DNA of 64,000 nt from Selaginella moellendorffii. Taxonomy: Eukaryota > Streptophyta > Lycopodiopsida > Selaginellales > Selaginellaceae. This document shows, piece after piece, positions 59,059-64,000 of the stretch. Where the stretch lies: assembly GCF_000143415.4 (NCBI RefSeq), contig NW_003314296.1:1401858-1465857 (forward strand), given 5' to 3'. The notes under the pieces are model-generated. The model saw nothing but the letters and a program-made list of their open reading frames with translations, ran no database searches and was not told the origin of the DNA. Position 1 is the stretch's first letter. The number at the start of each line of letters is the position of its first letter. The position numbers and the translations under genes were made by a program.

Positions 59059-60371
59059 TGTAAGCGACTAAATTTTCCATTTTACTTTAGTCACTTAACC
59101 TCACCTCCGACCACTTGGAAGAGTCTCACTCACAACCTCCGTGAGTCCTATTTTGGACTTGGGCTTACTAGCCCCGAGAATGGCATCCCCGCCACTCAAC
59201 TTCGTGCACTTGGTCCAAGTGCTTCATGTGTCCGATCCCATGACCGACACCCCAAGGTACCACCAACATATCAGTCTGTTACGCTAAGACTATGCCCATT
59301 CACCTTGGTCACAACGATGGTCTGACACCACCTGCATCCCAGTCCCGTCACTCAAAGACTGGGCCATCCATCCATGAGTGATCATCCCAGATCCACTCCT
59401 TAGCATCCTTAGGATGCCCACCGATATGAGGATTAGCCTTCCCCAATATCTCCGTTTCAGTCCCCACTAAGTCCCTTTTCGTCCATGGCCGTGTTCGCCA
59501 ACACTGCCACTAGATCGAGGCCCACAAGCCCAACCACTAAGTCCCACGGTCCTCTGGGACTTCCTCACCACACGATTGTGTCCTTGGTCACTACCNNNNN
59601 NNNNNNNNNNNNNNNNNNNNNNNNNNNNNNNNNNNNNNNNNNNNNNNNNNNNNNNNNNNNNNNNNNNNNNNNNNNNNNNNNNNNNNNNNNNNNNNATCAC
59701 TCGCTCTAACCCATGGCTAGAGCATTTAAAAATGGAAGGTGGGGAAAGTACCTATGAGGCTCATATAAGGCTACGGTTTGTAAAATGTTGTCTCAAAGTC
59801 CTAGACTATGGAAAAGAATAAGAGCAATCCTTTGGTGTAGTGACCAAGGATACAATCACATGGTGAGGAAGTCCTAGAGGATAGTAAGACTTAGAGGTCA
59901 AGCCCTTGTGCATTGACCCAATAGTAGTGTTGGCGAGCATGGCCATGGATGAAGAGGGATTTAATGGGGACGGAAGAAAGGATATTGAGGAAGGGTGTTT
60001 CCCATGTCTTTGGGCATTCTAAGGGTGCTAAGATGTGGTCAAGAGATGACCACTCATGGATGGATGACCCGCTCTTTGAGAGACAGGATTGTGATGTAAA
60101 TGATCTTGGACTACTAATGTGATAAGGGTGAATGAGCATAGTCTTAACATATTGGGCTGATATGTTAGTGGTACCTTTGGGTGTCAATTATAGGATCGAA
60201 CACATGGAACACATGAACAAGTGCAAAGGCTAAGAGGTATAAATGTTAGTTATAGAGCTAGCATGTCCCCAAATCTTAAATAAAACTTATGGAAGTTGTG
60301 AAGGAGACTCTTTCAAATGGTCAAAGGTGTAGTTAAGTGACTAAAGTAGAATGGAAAAATAGTCATTTACA
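59059..60371. mobile_element. Fold-back element: long inverted repeat with arms of about 540 nt
   Basis: The left arm (59059-59595) and the reverse complement of the right arm (60371 to about 59835) align along their whole length. Left reads TGTAAGCGACTAAATTTTCC, right TGTAAATGACTATTTTTCC. Both continue with TTTACTTTAGTCACTTAAC or a close variant, AGTGATCATC/AGTGGTCATC, CATCCATCCATGAGTG, CATGGCC and GACTTCCTCACCA, ending GTCCTTGGTCACTAC. The middle holds a 100-N gap and about 135 bp. Arms are diverged by scattered point changes. No transposase frame is visible. It fits a fold-back or long-TIR MITE-like transposon; no clear target-site duplication was found. Confidence 0.8.
59596..59695. other. 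Assembly gap inside the fold-back element
   Basis: 100 N at the end of the left arm; the size is probably a placeholder. Confidence 0.95.
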
Positions 60372-60679
60372 CTATGGAATTTCTAATATAGTTGCTATCA
60401 ATTAACAATTATAGCAACTATTGATAAAAAAAAACCTAAAGCCATAGTATAAGCATTAGTTGACTATTGAATTTATTGCAATTTTGTGCATAACTACCTC
60501 AACAAAAATACATCCATATTTAAATTTACCCACCAACAATTCTCCAAAACCATTGTTAAATCAGACTCATGACTATAAGTAGAACTTGCCTTTGCATCTT
60601 CCCTTTGATCAACATTCAATAATTATATTAATTTAAATTCATGATCTTCATCCTTGTCTAACATTGCATATGGGAGGTT

Positions 60680-61800
60680 GGTGTAACATACGTGGTTTTC
60701 CCCTTTTATCCTATAGTGATTTACCATAAGATAACCGTGAAATGGAATTTAAATTGTCTATATGTTATGTGTCATATGCTACATGCCATATGCCACATGT
60801 TGAAGGAACCCAAGTTTCAAGGCCTTGAGCCATTATGTAAGCAACCAAAGAGAATTACTTAAGAAAGGATTCATGACATTTAAATATAGAAGAAAAGGGC
60901 CCATGAATAAAAATGCACCCTCTTTTCCAATCAGTTAAAGGTTTTAGGATACTTGGGGTTGACCATCCTTGGGTTTGAATAATATTGGGCTAGGTGACCT
61001 CATAAGAAGTCCAAACTCAAGAGTTTATATTTAGTATCAAAGCCAATCTTTAGTTTAATTCTATTGATTAGTTAGGGGAATCACACTATATATTAATTGA
61101 TATTTGGCAGGTTCAATTTGCTCTAATTAGGCTCGACCCGAGGGGTAGGGTGTTAAAAGAGTGAGGCTCAAGAGAGAGTTGCAGTTCTTAACTTCCATTC
61201 ACACTGACATGAATTCGTAAGGAAGTGTAGTGGATTGTAAGTCATATTTAGTACCAAGAGTTAATCTTTGGAACTAACTTGAGACTTATTAAATATGGAA
61301 TTACACTAGAATGTAAATTTGGCCATAGGACTAATACCATTATGTTCAAAATAATCTCTACATTCTGATGATATGCCAAATTAGCAAATCTAGACACTTT
61401 TTATAAATAGCAATTGGGACTGAACGAAACTAACATAAGCTGTATGATAGCGAAAGCATTTAACAAACATAGTAAGGTATCATTTGGCGAATATTGAAGG
61501 ACTAAACTCAATATCGTAGAGGTTCCCAATAGTAGCAAGTGTAAGTCAATGAATGAGTTTTTTTAACCAAGTCAAATATGATTAATAACACTTTAGAATT
61601 CTATTCTTATACTCATTTAATCAAGTGCATATGTGAAGACTAATTTCTTAACTAGTTTAGGCAGAAACTGAAAAAAGGACTAACAATACCAACCTTCTAC
61701 CGTTGTGGTAGTAAGGAAAGAATATCCAAAAGAATTAATTAACTAGTAACTTTCGATACTTATAGTCACATTCATGATAATTAAACTCATTCTATTTATC
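60680..61800 (+). repeat. Dispersed repeat carrying a 5S-like LTR, tRNA-Met primer site and polypurine tract (copy C)
   Basis: The sequence CCAATCAGTTAAAGG followed by CCTTGGGTTTGAATAATATT and GGGCTAGGTGACCTC (60968-61012, plus) is the 5S-like block at the end of an LTR. Directly after it TAGTATCAAAGCC (61032-61044) resembles the initiator tRNA-Met primer site. About 95 nt on, GAGGGGTAGGG (61140-61150) is a polypurine tract followed by TGTTAAAAG, the start of a second LTR similar to that at 47050. The arrangement is a miniature LTR retrotransposon with almost no interior. Flanks match 48.3-48.8 kb. Confidence 0.6.
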
Positions 61801-63612
61801 CTCTATATCCTTTTTCTCTCCTCTTCAAAAGAGAAAAAAATTTGAAGCACTAGTTTTATTGTGACTTATTATACTCATCTTTACTCTATTATTTATGTTC
61901 AGCCTCATTCCACTATCACATCCATTGAGGTTAGATTTATCATATTCATCCTCACTCCACAATTCATATTGTTATTCCTTACTCAACTATCATATTCAAT
62001 TGTCCTCATTTTATTGTTAAAGCCTCCTCTCTACCCCATCCTCCAAAGGAAAAAAAGTTTGAAGTTTTAGGACGAAAACAGAAAAAAAAATAATAATTGA
62101 GGAAGAATAATTGTGGAAGAAGAAAAAGTAGATAAAGAATTATTAGAAAAAGAATTTTTAACAGTTATCAATGCAAAAAAAGGAAAATAAAAATAAAGAC
62201 ATATGCTCAAAGCTTGGAAAACATGGGATTTCTTGTTATAAAATATATTAACCACCACAATACAAACAAGAAATTCACACTACTCAACTTCTTCAACACA
62301 CAACTTAACACTTAAGACAAAAAAACAATATATAAACTCATCAACAAATGGTAAAGTAAAAGCTATTGCTGACATCCACAATTTGGGATATCCACTCAAC
62401 CCAAAACTCTAGCAAAAGTGATTGAACTTTTGGAATAAGGGAACATTTAATATCAAAATTGATCAATGACTCTGTCAATAAAATAAAAGTAAAAGTTTCA
62501 ATTTCATACATATGCTCAACATTTATATTAATATAAGGAGGATAGAAAACACTCAACTCTAACATTATATTGAGAAGGAGACTCATAAGAGTCATAAATG
62601 ATCAATGTGCAAAGAAAATAAAACATTGCAGATGACAAAGAAACATTAAGAATATGAAAAGGTGAAAGATAAAAAAACATGGGAAACATTCTTCAAAAAT
62701 TAGACTCTATCATTTATAATTCTTTAATCGATATTATAAACATACTCCATATCAACAAAGATAGCAAAACATTAAAAATAGAAAAAACCATGTAATCATA
62801 TCTTATAAAATCTAAAAGATAACAATACATTAAAGATGAGCACAACATCAATATAGAATTGCAAAAGGTTGTGGACAGAATTTAGAAGGTAAGCTTATTG
62901 TTTATGAGTGTATTATTTCTAAATATTAAAGTTCTAGGTAAATATGTTTCCTAGAAGAATTTTATGGTGAATCAACAATGCTACATTGCAACACCAAAAT
63001 GAACAATTTAGCATTACATTAAGGGCATGTTTATCACATAAAATTAATGGTATACTCAATGCAATGATGCAACAAAATGCCCATTTTGGGCATTTGCAGA
63101 GATTGGTAAGATTTCTATGACAACTCAACAATTGTACATGACAAGAACACCAACAATGAAGAGATTTAGCATTCCAAAAAGGACATGTTTCTTGTATTGC
63201 ATTCATCCTCCTCAGAAAATTCATGCATTAGATTCTTACCCATTCTGAATTAATCCCTGACTGGGCCGCACCTATTTCTTCCTGCTGCTCTTGCCAGCAG
63301 CCTTGGCCTCTGCGTTGGTATCCTACTTGTCCACCTTCACAAATGCTTTGGTTGAGTGAGTGCCAAAACTCCACTGCTCCATCGTCCCAAGGCTTCACTT
63401 CATAGATGAGACTCTGGCAAGGGGAGTGCTTCTTCTTCTTCATCTCCCAATTCCAAGCCCCATCCCTTGCCAAGAAAGCATATTCGTTCTAGCCACGGCA
63501 TATTCTGTCTGCCTCCTAGAGTCAGAGACTGTTCCGTTTGTTTGTCCAAGAATATGCTTAATTTGAAAATAAATATTCCTGAATATTTTATCTCCAAGGG
63601 TCAAGGTAAGCT
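61800..63612. other. AT-rich intergenic region, then probable MOT1 promoter
   Basis: The region 61800-63200 is AT-rich with no supportable gene. 63077-63098 holds the palindromic AAATGCCCATTTTGGGCATTT. 63230-63480 is less AT-rich and may be an old coding remnant or the 5' leader of the following gene. Confidence 0.45.
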
Positions 63613-64000
63613 ATGGCGATGGCGGCAGTGGCAGCGTCTCTCCGCGCAAATCTCCGCTGCAAGAGGCCATGGCAGGAGGCGAGCGGCGCGCTGGGCGACC
63701 TGGGCACATTCGTCCCGATCGTCGTGGCGCTAACCCTAGTGAGGGGCCTGGATCTCGGTACGTCGCTCATCGCCACCGGCCTCTACAACGTCGTCACCGG
63801 CGCGGTGTTTGGCGTGCCAATGCCCGTCCAGCCGATGAAATCCATCGCCGCGGTGGCCATCACGGAGGGCGATCGGTCGCTCAGCATTCCCCAGGTCATG
63901 GCCGCGGGGCTGTGCGTTTCCGGAATCGCTTTCTTCCTCGGGATCACTGGGCTCATTCGAGTCGTGGCGTGGATCGTGCCCCTGCCGGTGGTGCGAGGGA
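63613..64000 (+). CDS. MOT1: MOT1-type molybdate transporter (SULTR5 family), 5' part
   Basis: High-affinity molybdate transporters of the SULTR5 group feed molybdenum-cofactor enzymes and lie in plasma membrane, vacuole or endomembranes. The frame opens at ATG 63613 (a second ATG is at 63619) and runs off the window after 129 codons. Visible are WQEASGALGDLGTFVPIVVA (first helix), LVRGLDLGTSLIATGLYNVV, and GVPMPVQPMKSIAAVAI, the near-invariant family motif. Next come IPQVMAAGLCVSGIAFFLGI and the end motif LPLPVVRG. There is no STAS domain evidence, as expected for this group. The short Ala-rich N-terminus could be part of a targeting peptide. Most of the protein lies beyond the window. Confidence 0.93.
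   Translation, partial: MAMAAVAASLRANLRCKRPWQEASGALGDLGTFVPIVVALTLVRGLDLGTSLIATGLYNVVTGAVFGVPMPVQPMKSIAAVAITEGDRSLSIPQVMAAGLCVSGIAFFLGITGLIRVVAWIVPLPVVRG

Noticed and set aside
63228-63473. Minus-strand frame with KKKKHSP...EVKPWDD resembling elongation factor 1B
   Set aside because: Only a seven-residue match (EVKPWDD); the following conserved guanine-exchange sequence is absent, so homology is not supportable.

Overview
The window is plant nuclear DNA. Genes have many introns, mostly about 50-100 nt, with GT-AG borders; plant-only or plant-type families are present (ZF-HD homeodomain, PLS-class PPR proteins, PX-PH phospholipase D, plant WNK); short AAACCCTAG telo-box promoters occur; and AT-rich blocks of decayed Ty3/gypsy elements separate the gene islands. 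Compact introns, long intron-poor PPR genes and lineage-specific families suggest a lycophyte such as Selaginella. That species call is inference. There is no CRISPR array, operon or other prokaryotic feature. Three runs of N are assembly gaps (5697-5796, 17137-18050, 59596-59695).

Layout. 1-6.8 kb: the 5' end of ribosomal protein eL39, a WNK kinase and a haspin kinase, all minus strand. 7.0-11.9 kb: three tandem plus-strand copies of an unrecognised multi-span membrane protein; the middle copy is broken. 12-26 kb: nested repeats, including a degenerate chromodomain-bearing Ty3/gypsy element, a second reverse-transcriptase relic, and LTR-like pieces with a purine/pyrimidine minisatellite. 27-30.4 kb: a zinc-finger homeodomain gene and an AT-rich gene with a C-terminal GNA-type lectin domain. 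30.7-44.8 kb: a PPR gene, a GT32-like glycosyltransferase, an auxilin-like J protein and a PLD-zeta. 44.8-49.6 kb: repeats. 49.7-57.9 kb: an importin-7/8-type receptor (minus) sharing a 107-bp intergenic region with mitochondrial bL27 (plus), followed at once by a PPR gene. 57.9-63.6 kb: repeats, including a 1.3-kb fold-back element. 63.6 kb to the end: the start of a MOT1-type molybdate transporter.

Functionally the genes are a normal eukaryotic mix: translation (eL39, bL27m), organelle RNA processing (PPRs), signalling and chromatin kinases (WNK, haspin), membrane traffic (auxilin-like, PLD-zeta, glycosyltransferase) and nuclear import. I followed exon phases by hand through the multi-exon genes and they close in frame; haspin is interrupted by a gap. 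Exon borders may be off by a base in a few places.

The most unusual signal is a family of miniature LTR elements whose LTRs carry a stretch resembling the 3' half of 5S rRNA, the arrangement known from Cassandra TRIM retrotransposons. Also notable are the unknown tandem membrane-protein family, the fold-back element, the lectin gene with an unplaced N-terminal domain, and a PPR frame with no ATG that is phase-compatible with the presequence exon of the bL27m gene just upstream.
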